From positions 1-36,963 of the forward strand of contig CACYLQ010000008.1 in the NCBI GenBank assembly GCA_902775195.1: 36,963 nucleotides of DNA, in the 5' to 3' direction. The position numbers and the translations under genes are program-made. Below, piece after piece: positions 8,773 to 16,491 of this stretch (within the stretch, counting starts at the first letter, position 1; the number at the start of each line of letters is the position of its first letter). The notes under the pieces are model-generated. The model was not told the DNA's origin. It did no database searches and worked only from the letters and a program-made list of their open reading frames with translations. The stretch is from an uncultured Pseudobutyrivibrio sp. GTDB lineage: Bacteria; Bacillota; Clostridia; Lachnospirales; Lachnospiraceae.

Positions 8773-8949
8773 ATGAATTTTCCTAAGGACCCAGTGATGC
8801 TTTTGTCTGTTGTAAACACAGCACTTCGTGATTACTACAGCAGCTTTGATGCATTGGTTGAGGATAATGAAGTAGATGGTGATGAGATAATTGCAAAGCT
8901 TGCAATGATCGATTACCACTACGACCCAGAAAAAAATAAATTTAGGTAG
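8773..8949 (+). CDS. DUF4250 family small protein
   Basis: This 58-residue protein starts MNFPKDPVMLLSVVNTALRD and contains YYSSFDALVE, DEIIAKLAMIDYHYD. This is the typical size and layout of the DUF4250 family found in Firmicutes. It is acidic, soluble and probably helical, with an apparent helix-turn-helix-like spacing, but its function is unknown. TAGGAGG at 8761-8767 lies 6 bases before the ATG and makes translation convincing. It is followed after 10 bp by the CapA-like gene, so the two are probably co-transcribed. The pairing does not by itself reveal a role. Confidence 0.85.
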   Translation: MNFPKDPVMLLSVVNTALRDYYSSFDALVEDNEVDGDEIIAKLAMIDYHYDPEKNKFR

Positions 8950-8959
8950 AGGGTAGAAT

Positions 8960-10090
8960 ATGAAAAAATTTTTCAAGGTATTGATTAATACTATGTTAAT
9001 CGCAGTGCTAGTGTGCGCTGTGGGGTGGTACTTTGTAGGGGATGACCTTTTTGAAAAGGCTCTTGGTAATGAAAAGCAGGTGGCAGCTCAGACACAGGAG
9101 ACTATTGTAGAAAAGGAAGTTGTGGCAGAATCTGAGCCTGCGGTGGAACCAGCGCCAGCCCAGACTACTACAAATATCGTATTTACCGGTGACGTTGAAA
9201 TCAGTGAATATGTCCAGTCTGCTTATAATTCAAAAGGAATTGACGGAGTGGCATCTGCAGATGTTCAGTCGCTGCTTCGGGATTCTACATTTACAATGAT
9301 AAATAATGAATTCTGTTATTCTGAAAGAGGGCAGAAGGCTCCTGACAAGCAGTATACATTCAGGGTTAATCCTGGATATGTTAGCATTTTGGGAGAGCTG
9401 GGTGTGGATATCGCAGGTCTTGCCAACAACCACGTGTTGGATTTTGGCCACGATGCACTTACCGACACATTCACCACATTAACTAATGCGGGAATTGAAT
9501 ACACAGGAGCCGGCAACAGCCTAGAGGAAGCCAGCAAGCTTATCATAAAGACTGACGATATGGGAAGAACCTACGGTTTTCTTGCAGCCAGCCACGTTAT
9601 CCCAGTAGGAAGCTGGAACGTGCTTAATTCACAGCCAGGTGAGTTCTGCTTTTACGACGAGACAGATTTATTAAATGCCATCGCAGCGGCCCGCCCACAG
9701 GTGGATTACTTGTTCGTAATGGTTCACTGGGGCGTGGAGCACACCACAGAGCTTACAGACTACCAGGCCAATGACGGCCACAAGATGATAGATGCTGGCG
9801 CTGATGCAGTTATCGGCATGCATAGCCACTGCCTGCAACCAGTGGAGATGTACAACGGTAAGCCTATTTTTTACAGCCTTGGCAACTTCATCTTTAATCA
9901 GTCCATCAAATCAGGTGGCGGCGGAGCGGTACAGTTTAGTGTTGATGAAAACGGCGCCGTAACCTACCGTATCATTCCTATAACTGCAAGTAATGCATGC
10001 ACTTCAGTAGACCCAAGCGGCTACAGCTATGTTGAAAGCATTTCTAGCAATGTAGCAGTGGATGAAAACGGAGTTATCAGTCAAAAATAA
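8960..10090 (+). CDS. CapA family membrane-anchored metallophosphatase-like protein
   Basis: This 376-residue protein has an N-terminal membrane helix (about 7-26) and an Ala/Glu/Pro-rich linker to about residue 70. A CapA/PgsA-type domain of the calcineurin-like fold follows, displayed outside the membrane. Family motifs are all present: FTGDV, a central NNEF, LANNHVLDFG, VMVHWG-EH, GMHSHCLQPVE and YSLGNFIFNQ. CapA takes part in poly-gamma-glutamate capsule synthesis or anchoring in Bacillus. Here no capB, capC or other polymer genes are nearby, so a general wall or polymer hydrolase role is as likely. It is translated from GAGGGTAG just before the ATG and ends at a strong terminator. Confidence 0.88.
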   Translation: MKKFFKVLINTMLIAVLVCAVGWYFVGDDLFEKALGNEKQVAAQTQETIVEKEVVAESEPAVEPAPAQTTTNIVFTGDVEISEYVQSAYNSKGIDGVASADVQSLLRDSTFTMINNEFCYSERGQKAPDKQYTFRVNPGYVSILGELGVDIAGLANNHVLDFGHDALTDTFTTLTNAGIEYTGAGNSLEEASKLIIKTDDMGRTYGFLAASHVIPVGSWNVLNSQPGEFCFYDETDLLNAIAAARPQVDYLFVMVHWGVEHTTELTDYQANDGHKMIDAGADAVIGMHSHCLQPVEMYNGKPIFYSLGNFIFNQSIKSGGGGAVQFSVDENGAVTYRIIPITASNACTSVDPSGYSYVESISSNVAVDENGVISQK

Positions 10091-10094
10091 AAAT

Positions 10095-10125
10095 GCACTC
10101 AGGGCGACCTGAGTGCTATTTTTTT
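10095..10125 (+). terminator. Terminator after capA
   Basis: The 9-bp arms GCACTCAGG (10095-10103) and CCTGAGTGC (10108-10116) enclose the loop GCGA, followed by TATTTTTTT. Confidence 0.9.
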
Positions 10126-10128
10126 AAG

Positions 10129-10157
10129 TTGACTTATATATACAGTTCTACTACAAT
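10129..10157 (+). promoter_or_regulatory. Sigma-70 promoter of glmS
   Basis: TTGACT (10129-10134) and TACAAT (10152-10157) are separated by exactly 17 bp. Transcription would start near 10164, about 55 bases before the ribozyme cleavage site, and would include the whole ribozyme. Confidence 0.75.
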
Positions 10158-10218
10158 ACAGTCTATCGTAGATTGAAAATTGAATAAGGCGAAATTCACG
10201 TATTTATTCCTCGTTTTA

Positions 10219-10382
10219 GCGCCATGCACCAGCTGATGCTGGTTAACGAGGAGGAGGGATTATCGAAAATTCGGCGGGTGCCCTCCCGTGCAGCCTAGCG
10301 CGCACGCATTGTTAAATATGCAGGTAACTGCAAAACAGAGATGATGCGATAGGCATGTTTTGATTGTAAGCGACAAAGTCGC
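10219..10382 (+). promoter_or_regulatory. glmS ribozyme: glmS ribozyme (glucosamine-6-phosphate-activated self-cleaving riboswitch)
   Basis: The leader matches the conserved glmS ribozyme core. AGCGCC marks the cleavage site (between A10218 and G10219). It is followed by a P1 hairpin ACCAGC-TGAT-GCTGGT, the invariant AACGAGGAGG segment, ATTATCGAAAATTCGGCGGG and a GTGCCCTCCC strand that pairs back. A 3' P3/P4 region follows, with a final GCGAC-AAA-GTCGC hairpin (10370-10382). In this class glucosamine-6-phosphate acts as cofactor for self-cleavage. The shortened mRNA is then degraded, which lowers GlmS synthesis. Its position right before glmS confirms the reading. The 3' limit is approximate. 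Confidence 0.93.
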
Positions 10383-10410
10383 ATTTTATAGAAAGAATGA
10401 GGAATTAAAT

Positions 10411-12228
10411 ATGTGTGGAATTATTGGATATATAGGAAATGATGCTTTAGCAAGAATTTTGGACGGACTTGAGCTGTTAGAATACAGAGGCTATGACAGT
10501 GCTGGAATCGCAGTTCGTGAAAAAGGCGATGGCCAGTCAGTAGTATACAAATGCCAGGGCAGAGTTAATGATCTGAGAGGAATTATTCCTGAATCAGACG
10601 TTAATTTTAGCTGCGGTATTGGTCATACTAGATGGGCTACTCACGGTGGAGTTAGCGATGTGAATGCCCATCCTCATAAATCGGGAAAGGTTACTCTTGT
10701 TCATAATGGCATCATTGAAAACTATGCCCTTTTGAAGGAAGAGTACGAGCTTTCAGAGCAGCTTGTATCAGAAACAGATACCGAGGTCGTTGCGGCACTT
10801 CTGAACAAATTCTATAAAGGAAATCCTAAAGAAGCTATCAAAAGAACAGTGACAAAATTACAGGGAACTTTCGCTCTTGTAATTATGTTTGATGACATCC
10901 CAGATACTATTTTTGCTGTTAGAAATGTAAATCCTGTTGTTGTGACGCACACTGGCAATCAGGCTATTTTGGCATCTGACCCAGCAGCAGTTTACGCATA
11001 CACAAAAGAGTATTTTGTTTTGGATGAAGATGTTATTCTTACAATGAATGCATCAGGCTATACTGTTGAGGATTTTGAAGGCAACCCAGTAGATGTTGAA
11101 TTCACAAAGGTGGATTGGGACACTACTTCTGCCCAAAAGCAGGGCTATCCATATTACATGGCAAAGGAAATAGATGAACAGCCAAATTGCTTACGCAGAA
11201 TTCTTAGCAATTATATTGTGGATTCCGATGTTAATTTTGGCTTTAATGGTGAAGTTGATAAGGCCCTTAAGCATTTTAGCCGAGTATGTATTGTTGCCTG
11301 TGGAACAGCGTTGCATGCTGGTATGGTGGGCGCGCAGCTTTTGAAAAAATGGTGCGGCATAACTGCTGAAGTAGAAATGGCTTCTGAGTTTATATATTCT
11401 GATACAGCTCTTGACTCAGACACTTTATTCATTGCAGTTTCCCAGTCTGGCGAGACTATCGATACATTGGAAGCATTGAATAGAGCAAAGGAAGCAGGTG
11501 CAACATGTGTGGCAATCCTAAATGTTCGTGGTTCATCCATGTCTAGAGTAGCAGATATGAGCCTTTATACAGACGCAGGCCCAGAAATTGCTGTAGCAAG
11601 TACAAAAGCCTACACTACTCAGCTGTTGATGTTTTACATGCTGGCTCTCAAGGCTGGACTTGTACGAGGAAAGTTATCAGAAGTAGATTATGAGAACGCT
11701 ATCGCACAGCTAAGACTGGTTCCTGATGCTATAGCCAGAGTGATTGCTGAAAAGGACAGCATTCATCGACTTTCTAAAGAGGTTATCACCTGCCCAGATT
11801 TATTTATGGTAGGTAGAGGGTTAGATTATCTGGTTCTTATGGAAGGTGCCTTGAAGCTTAAGGAAATATCTTACATTCACTCTGAAGCTTATGCTGCCGG
11901 TGAATTGAAGCATGGCCCAATTGCATTGATTACAAAAGGAACACCTGTCATTGCAGCAGTTACTCAGACTAAGCTTGTATCTAAGGCATTATCAAATGTT
12001 AAGGAAGTCAAGGCCAGAGGGGCTAATGTGGTACTTTTGGCAAAGGATTCATTTAAGGCAGATTTTTCAGAAGAATATCATGTAATTGGATTACCTGATT
12101 TAGAGGATGAATATATGACATTCCCTGAAATAGCAGCACTTCAGATATATGCTTATTATGTTTCTGCCGATAAGGGCTTAGATGTTGATAAACCAAGAAA
12201 TCTTGCAAAGGTTGTTACTGTTGAATAG
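10411..12228 (+). CDS. glmS: Glutamine-fructose-6-phosphate aminotransferase (isomerizing)
   Basis: This 605-residue GlmS makes glucosamine-6-phosphate from fructose-6-phosphate and glutamine, the first step towards UDP-GlcNAc and peptidoglycan. The start at 10411 puts the N-terminal nucleophile Cys at position 2 (MCGIIGYIG); an upstream in-frame ATG would bury it and is rejected. The glutaminase domain (1-240) has GHTRWATHG and HNGIIENY. Two SIS sugar-isomerase domains follow, with SQSGET (about 349-354) and STKAYT, and the C-terminus DKPRNLAKVVTVE is that of the family. Expression is controlled by the ribozyme in its leader, and a bidirectional terminator ends the gene. Confidence 0.97.
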   Translation: MCGIIGYIGNDALARILDGLELLEYRGYDSAGIAVREKGDGQSVVYKCQGRVNDLRGIIPESDVNFSCGIGHTRWATHGGVSDVNAHPHKSGKVTLVHNGIIENYALLKEEYELSEQLVSETDTEVVAALLNKFYKGNPKEAIKRTVTKLQGTFALVIMFDDIPDTIFAVRNVNPVVVTHTGNQAILASDPAAVYAYTKEYFVLDEDVILTMNASGYTVEDFEGNPVDVEFTKVDWDTTSAQKQGYPYYMAKEIDEQPNCLRRILSNYIVDSDVNFGFNGEVDKALKHFSRVCIVACGTALHAGMVGAQLLKKWCGITAEVEMASEFIYSDTALDSDTLFIAVSQSGETIDTLEALNRAKEAGATCVAILNVRGSSMSRVADMSLYTDAGPEIAVASTKAYTTQLLMFYMLALKAGLVRGKLSEVDYENAIAQLRLVPDAIARVIAEKDSIHRLSKEVITCPDLFMVGRGLDYLVLMEGALKLKEISYIHSEAYAAGELKHGPIALITKGTPVIAAVTQTKLVSKALSNVKEVKARGANVVLLAKDSFKADFSEEYHVIGLPDLEDEYMTFPEIAALQIYAYYVSADKGLDVDKPRNLAKVVTVE

Positions 12229-12272
12229 ATTAATTTATAAGGAATAGATACGTGGATTTCATTTCAGTCACG

Positions 12273-12312
12273 AAAAAAGAGGAGTGTTCAAATTGGACGC
12301 TCCTCTTTTTGC
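12273..12312 (+). terminator. Bidirectional terminator between glmS and fliB
   Basis: AAAAAGAGGAGTG and CGCTCCTCTTTTT pair over about 13 bp around a loop, with A and T runs on the two sides. It can stop glmS transcription and also the convergent minus-strand gene. Confidence 0.85.
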
Positions 12313-12315
12313 TAC

Positions 12316-13365
12316 TTATAATTCATCTTCAAAATATTCTATAAGTGCATTTACATTCAAATCAGAATGCTCTACCTCTCGTGAATATAGGTAGATGGTT
12401 TTTGCAAGCTCCTGGCTGCTTGCTGCATCTAACATCATAAGCCAGCGAGTGCTTTGAACTGCAATCATGGTGCGGGCGTAGATTTGACCATCGTAGACTG
12501 CACCACAGAAGTAGGTATAAAGCAGGCATTCTAAAATCTTTTCAAACAGAAATTCTTTTTCAGCCGCTGGATACATGGTATCCTTCCAGGTGGTGAAGCT
12601 TTCTTTATGCCCAATCCAAAATGCTTTGGCAGCTTTAATAGAATCTCGCCATGATTCCTCCAAAACCTCCATTTCGATTAGGGCATCAAAGCCCTTGATG
12701 CAATTATCTAAAGATAGCATAGCGCTGGTGCCTGTAGTTTCAAAGGTATCATCAGCGGTCACATCATCCATTTCAAAAATATCGCCCTCATCATAAAACT
12801 CCTGCAGTTTTAGGGCCATACAGGCAATGATATTCATTCGCTCCTGCAGTGGAAGAGTGGTTTCCTTTGCAAGCGCAAACATTTTATCTCTGGCATACTC
12901 CAGCTTGTCGTAAAGCATAAAATCAAAATCTTCGAATTCCTCTGGATTATCGCAAACTTCATCCTCGGTTTCGGTTATCCCAAACTCAAAGTCTGGCTCC
13001 ATCATCATCCTGGTCACCTCAGGGCAGGACAGTGACAGTGAATATTCCCTAATATCCTGGAATTCCTCAATGTGCCTTGGGAACATCCTGCAAGTATTGC
13101 AAAGATAATCCTCTCCAAGCGTAGACTGCAAATCGCAAAGCCCATTATCGTTAAGCATTGCACATCTGGTGACATTTTGCTTGAAACACTGCTCATTGTA
13201 ATCTATGCCAGCCTTCAGCCTATCAGAAAAATTCCCGGAAGTATCCGTGTATTTATTAACGCTGTCCTCATCAATCACAATCTGCCACCCAATGCAGCAG
13301 CTCTTCGGACATTTATCAGCTATGCACTTAAACTCATCGTATCCCGTTTGTTTTCTATAAAGCAT
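12316..13365 (-). CDS. fliB: FliB-like flagellin lysine-N-methylase
   Basis: This 349-residue protein matches the FliB family, which methylates lysine residues of flagellin. The N-terminal cysteine cluster C14-x4-C19-x3-C23-C24 (CIADKCPKSCCIGW) and a second cluster in CAMLNDNGLC...CNTCRMFPR are the family hallmark and probably hold a metal or Fe-S centre. The remaining 230 residues are helical and acidic with no membrane segment. AGAGG lies 6 bases before the ATG on the minus strand. No flagellar genes surround it, which is common for this family in Lachnospiraceae. The flagellin target is inferred from family knowledge. Confidence 0.85.
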   Translation of the reverse strand: MLYRKQTGYDEFKCIADKCPKSCCIGWQIVIDEDSVNKYTDTSGNFSDRLKAGIDYNEQCFKQNVTRCAMLNDNGLCDLQSTLGEDYLCNTCRMFPRHIEEFQDIREYSLSLSCPEVTRMMMEPDFEFGITETEDEVCDNPEEFEDFDFMLYDKLEYARDKMFALAKETTLPLQERMNIIACMALKLQEFYDEGDIFEMDDVTADDTFETTGTSAMLSLDNCIKGFDALIEMEVLEESWRDSIKAAKAFWIGHKESFTTWKDTMYPAAEKEFLFEKILECLLYTYFCGAVYDGQIYARTMIAVQSTRWLMMLDAASSQELAKTIYLYSREVEHSDLNVNALIEYFEDEL

Positions 13366-13426
13366 AATAACCTCTTCAATCTATTTTCTAGAAGGCATTA
13401 TAACACGAATTTTGGGTGTGTAATAA

Positions 13427-13444
13427 TTGACAAATAATTAACAA
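13427..13444 (+). promoter_or_regulatory. Rex-like operator overlapping the -35 region of pta
   Basis: TTGACAAATAATTAACAA fits the clostridial Rex operator pattern TTGTTAAnnnnTTAACAA: the right arm is perfect and the left arm has two differences. Its first six bases are also a consensus -35 (TTGACA). The -10 is less clear; TACAAA at 13448-13453 has 15-bp spacing. Rex senses NADH/NAD+ and represses fermentation genes, which fits pta. No rex gene is in the window. Confidence 0.45.
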
Positions 13445-13479
13445 AAATACAAAAAAGTACAAAATTAAGAACATTGCAG

Positions 13480-13527
13480 AAAACCACTATTTTTTCATAA
13501 AAAAGTAGTATCATATCAAGTGGTTTT
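13480..13527 (+). repeat. Nested inverted repeats in the pta leader
   Basis: AAAACCACT (13480-13488) and AGTGGTTTT (13519-13527) are perfect 9-bp arms. Between them CTATTTTTT and AAAAAAGTAG can form an alternative inner hairpin sharing two bases with the outer stem. The two structures are partly exclusive. No T-run follows the outer stem, so it is not a plain terminator. Confidence 0.5.
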
Positions 13528-13597
13528 GAAAAACTAACACCTTGGTTTTACTAGAGGTTAAAAATAATTACTTAAAGAAAGAAAAGAGGAATTAAAA

Positions 13598-14581
13598 ATG
13601 GCAGGATTTGGAGCATTAATTGACATCCTAAAGAAGGATCCTAAGAAAATCGTATTCACAGAGGGTACAGACCCACGTATTATTGAGGCATCTAGCCGTC
13701 TTCTTGGTTCTGATTTCTTACAGCCAATTCTTATTGGTAAAGAGGCAGAGGTAAAGGCAGCAGCAGAGGAAGCTGGTTTCAACATTCGTGGTGCTGTTAT
13801 CATCGATCCAGATAACTACGACAGATTTGACGAGATGTGCGAGCTTTTCTGCGAGCTTAGAAAGTCTAAGGGCGTTACTATGGAGCAGGCAGCTACAACA
13901 TGTAAGCAGGCTAACTACTTCGGTACAATGCTTGTAAAGATGGGTGTTGCTGATGCACTTCTTGGTGGTGCTACATACTCTACAGCTGATACAGTTCGTC
14001 CAGCTCTTCAGGTTATTAAGACAAAGCCAGGCAACAGCATCGTATCTTCATGCTTCATCATGGTTCGTAACTCAGCTACAGGTGATAGAGAAGTTCTTGC
14101 AATGGGTGACTGCGCTATCAACATTAAGCCAAACGCTGATGAGCTTGCTGAAATCGCTGGTGAGACAGCAGAGTGCGCTAAGATTTTTGGTATTGATCCA
14201 AAGATCGCTATGCTTTCATACTCAACACTTGGTTCTGGAAAGGGCGAGGATGTTGATAAGATGCGTGAAGCTACAGCAAAGGCTAAGGAGAAGTATCCTA
14301 CACTTGATATCGAAGGCGAGCTTCAGTTCGATGCAGCTGTTTCTCCACGTGTTGCAAAGACAAAGTGCCCAGATTCAACAGTAGCTGGACATGCTAACAC
14401 ATTCATCTTCCCAGATATTAATGCTGGTAACATCGGATATAAGATTGCACAGCGTCTTGGTGGTTTTGATGCTTACGGCCCAATCCTTCTTGGACTTAAC
14501 GCACCAATCAACGACTTATCTCGTGGATGCAATGCACAGGAAGTATACTCAATGGCTATTATTACAGCTGCTTTAGCTTAA
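13598..14581 (+). CDS. pta: Phosphate acetyltransferase
   Basis: This 327-residue enzyme interconverts acetyl-CoA and acetyl phosphate, normally feeding acetate kinase for ATP and acetate production. Length and sequence match the short Pta form. Recognised stretches are IVFTEGTDPRI near the N-terminus, MLVKMGVADALLGGATYSTADTVRPALQ, SCFIMV, the SYSTLGSGKG loop and NIGYKIAQRLGGFDAYGPILLGL at the C-terminus. AGAGG lies 7 bases before the ATG. Codon use is strongly biased (CTT, GCT, GGT, CGT frequent), as expected for an abundant fermentation enzyme. Unusually, ackA does not follow: a terminator comes right after the gene. The Rex-like site upstream suggests control by redox state. Confidence 0.96.
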   Translation: MAGFGALIDILKKDPKKIVFTEGTDPRIIEASSRLLGSDFLQPILIGKEAEVKAAAEEAGFNIRGAVIIDPDNYDRFDEMCELFCELRKSKGVTMEQAATTCKQANYFGTMLVKMGVADALLGGATYSTADTVRPALQVIKTKPGNSIVSSCFIMVRNSATGDREVLAMGDCAINIKPNADELAEIAGETAECAKIFGIDPKIAMLSYSTLGSGKGEDVDKMREATAKAKEKYPTLDIEGELQFDAAVSPRVAKTKCPDSTVAGHANTFIFPDINAGNIGYKIAQRLGGFDAYGPILLGLNAPINDLSRGCNAQEVYSMAIITAALA

Positions 14582-14596
14582 TATGCATAAATGAGA

Positions 14597-14626
14597 AACC
14601 TTCCCCGAAAGGGGGAGGTTATTTTA
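14597..14626 (+). terminator. Terminator after pta
   Basis: The 10-bp arms AACCTTCCCC (14597-14606) and GGGGGAGGTT (14611-14620) enclose a GAAA tetraloop, followed by ATTTTA. It isolates pta from recJ. Confidence 0.85.
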
Positions 14627-14643
14627 GATTTTGGAGATAATTT

Positions 14644-16410
14644 ATGAGTAAATGGATATTACAACGCAAAGCCGCAGATTACGCTACACTTAGCGCGAAG
14701 CTTAAGGTGGACCCAGTTATTGTGCGCCTTATGGTGAATCGTGGGCTTACTACTTATGAGGAGATGGAGGAATATCTTCATCCTACATTGAATAATTTGC
14801 CTGACCCACATTTGTTTGCAGACATGGACGAAGCCTGCGAGCTTTTGATGGAGGCAATTGATGAGGGGCAGAAGATTCGCGTAGTTGGAGATTATGATGT
14901 GGATGGAATTATGTCTACCTACATACTTACTACAGCCCTAAGAGAGGTTGGGGCAGATGTGGATTACGCAGTTCCTCACAGAATGATAGACGGCTACGGT
15001 ATCAATCCAGAGATGGTTCAGGCTGCTTATGATGAGGGCATTAGCTTTATCATCACCTGCGATAACGGTATTGCCGCAGCTCCTGCCATCAATCTTGCAA
15101 AGGAGCTTGGCATGACCTTTGTGGTGACAGACCATCACGAGGTCCCATTTGAATTAGCAGAAGATGGGGTAACCAAAATCCAGATGCTTCCAAATGCCGA
15201 TGCAGTAGTTGATCCAAAAAGAGATGATTGTAATTATCCATTCAAAGGCATCTGCGGTGCCCAGGTTGCATGGAAGCTTGTAGATGTCCTTTATGAATTC
15301 CTTGGAATAGAAAAGGAAAAGGCAGATGCATTTTTGCAGTTTGCCAGCATTGCCACTGTTTGTGATGTAATGGAGCTAAAGGGCGAAAACAGAGCCACTG
15401 TTTATCACGGAATAAAGGCAATCGAAAGAACAGATAACATTGGCTTAAACGCTATTCTGGCAAGAACAGAACTAAAGGACAAGCCTTTAAGCTGTTATCA
15501 CTTAGGCTTTATCATCGGCCCATGCCTTAATGCCAGCGGACGACTTGATACAGCAGGCCGTGCCATCGAACTATTGATGGAAGAGGATAAGGCAAAGGCA
15601 CTGGCCATGGCTAACGAGCTGGTAGAACTTAACGGTCAGCGCAAGAACATGACTCAAACCGGCATAGACAAGGCAAAGGAACAGATAGAAACAACAGATT
15701 TAATAAACGACAGAGTTCTTGTAATCTACATTCCAGAATTACACGAAAGCTTGGCTGGAATAGTTGCAGGCCGAATCAGAGAAACCTACAACAAGCCAGT
15801 TCTTGTAATCACTGATGCTGAAGAAGGTGCCAAGGGCAGTGGTCGTTCCATCCCTGCATACAACATGTTCGAAGAGCTTACAGCTGTAAAGGATGTGTTT
15901 ACCAAATTCGGTGGTCATCCTATGGCAGCAGGCGTATCTCTTCCAAAGGAAAAGATAGATGAATTAAGAACCAGACTTAATCAAAACTGCACTCTTACAG
16001 AGGATGACATGCAGGAGATTATCAAAATCGATTGCGACATGCCACTAGCCTATATTACAGAGGATTTGATTGATAGCATTGATATGCTGGCGCCTTTTGG
16101 TACCGGAAACAACAAACCTCTATTTGCACTGAAAAACATCCCAATCCTAAAGATGGCATACATGGGAAAGGAAGGTCAGTATCTTAGAATGACAGTGCAG
16201 ACTGAAAATGGCGGCACTATGACAGCCCTGATGTTTAGAGGCGTGGAAGAACTGGAAAAAACTATCATTGAAAAGTACGGAGACAGTGCTTGGCAGGGAC
16301 TGTTTTCCGGCAATTCAAGAGGCGTTAAAGTGGACATTGTGTACGAACCGTCCATCAACGAATTTAGAGGAAATCGTATTGTCCAGATAATTATTGAGAA
16401 CTTTAAATAG
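14644..16410 (+). CDS. recJ: Single-stranded-DNA-specific exonuclease RecJ
   Basis: This 588-residue protein is the 5'-3' single-strand exonuclease of recombination and mismatch repair. The DHH domain shows VGDYDVDG (Asp83, Asp85, Asp87), ITCDNG, TDHHE (Asp163-His164-His165) and VVDPKRDDCNYPF with GAQVAWKL. The DHHA1 domain carries GRSIPAYNMFEEL and FGGHPMAAGVSL. A C-terminal OB-like domain (about 460-588) completes the usual layout. GGAGATAATTT before the ATG is the likely ribosome binding site. The gene begins 24 bp after the pta terminator arm. No terminator is seen before the following hydrolase gene. Confidence 0.95.
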   Translation: MSKWILQRKAADYATLSAKLKVDPVIVRLMVNRGLTTYEEMEEYLHPTLNNLPDPHLFADMDEACELLMEAIDEGQKIRVVGDYDVDGIMSTYILTTALREVGADVDYAVPHRMIDGYGINPEMVQAAYDEGISFIITCDNGIAAAPAINLAKELGMTFVVTDHHEVPFELAEDGVTKIQMLPNADAVVDPKRDDCNYPFKGICGAQVAWKLVDVLYEFLGIEKEKADAFLQFASIATVCDVMELKGENRATVYHGIKAIERTDNIGLNAILARTELKDKPLSCYHLGFIIGPCLNASGRLDTAGRAIELLMEEDKAKALAMANELVELNGQRKNMTQTGIDKAKEQIETTDLINDRVLVIYIPELHESLAGIVAGRIRETYNKPVLVITDAEEGAKGSGRSIPAYNMFEELTAVKDVFTKFGGHPMAAGVSLPKEKIDELRTRLNQNCTLTEDDMQEIIKIDCDMPLAYITEDLIDSIDMLAPFGTGNNKPLFALKNIPILKMAYMGKEGQYLRMTVQTENGGTMTALMFRGVEELEKTIIEKYGDSAWQGLFSGNSRGVKVDIVYEPSINEFRGNRIVQIIIENFK

Positions 16411-16423
16411 TAAAGTATTTTAA

Positions 16424-16452
16424 TTGAATATAACAGATAAATCATATAAAAT
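16424..16452 (+). promoter_or_regulatory. Possible promoter of the alpha/beta hydrolase cluster
   Basis: TTGAAT (16424-16429) and TAAAAT (16447-16452) are 17 bp apart in the 81-bp gap after recJ. An overlapping TATAAA (16445-16450) is an alternative -10. Confidence 0.4.
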
Positions 16453-16491
16453 AAGTAAGATAATTAGGAAAGAACAGAGAGGGAGCGAATC

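Noticed and set aside
10360..10410. Earlier start for GlmS
   Set aside because: It lies in the ribozyme 3' region and would prevent Cys2 from being the N-terminal nucleophile.
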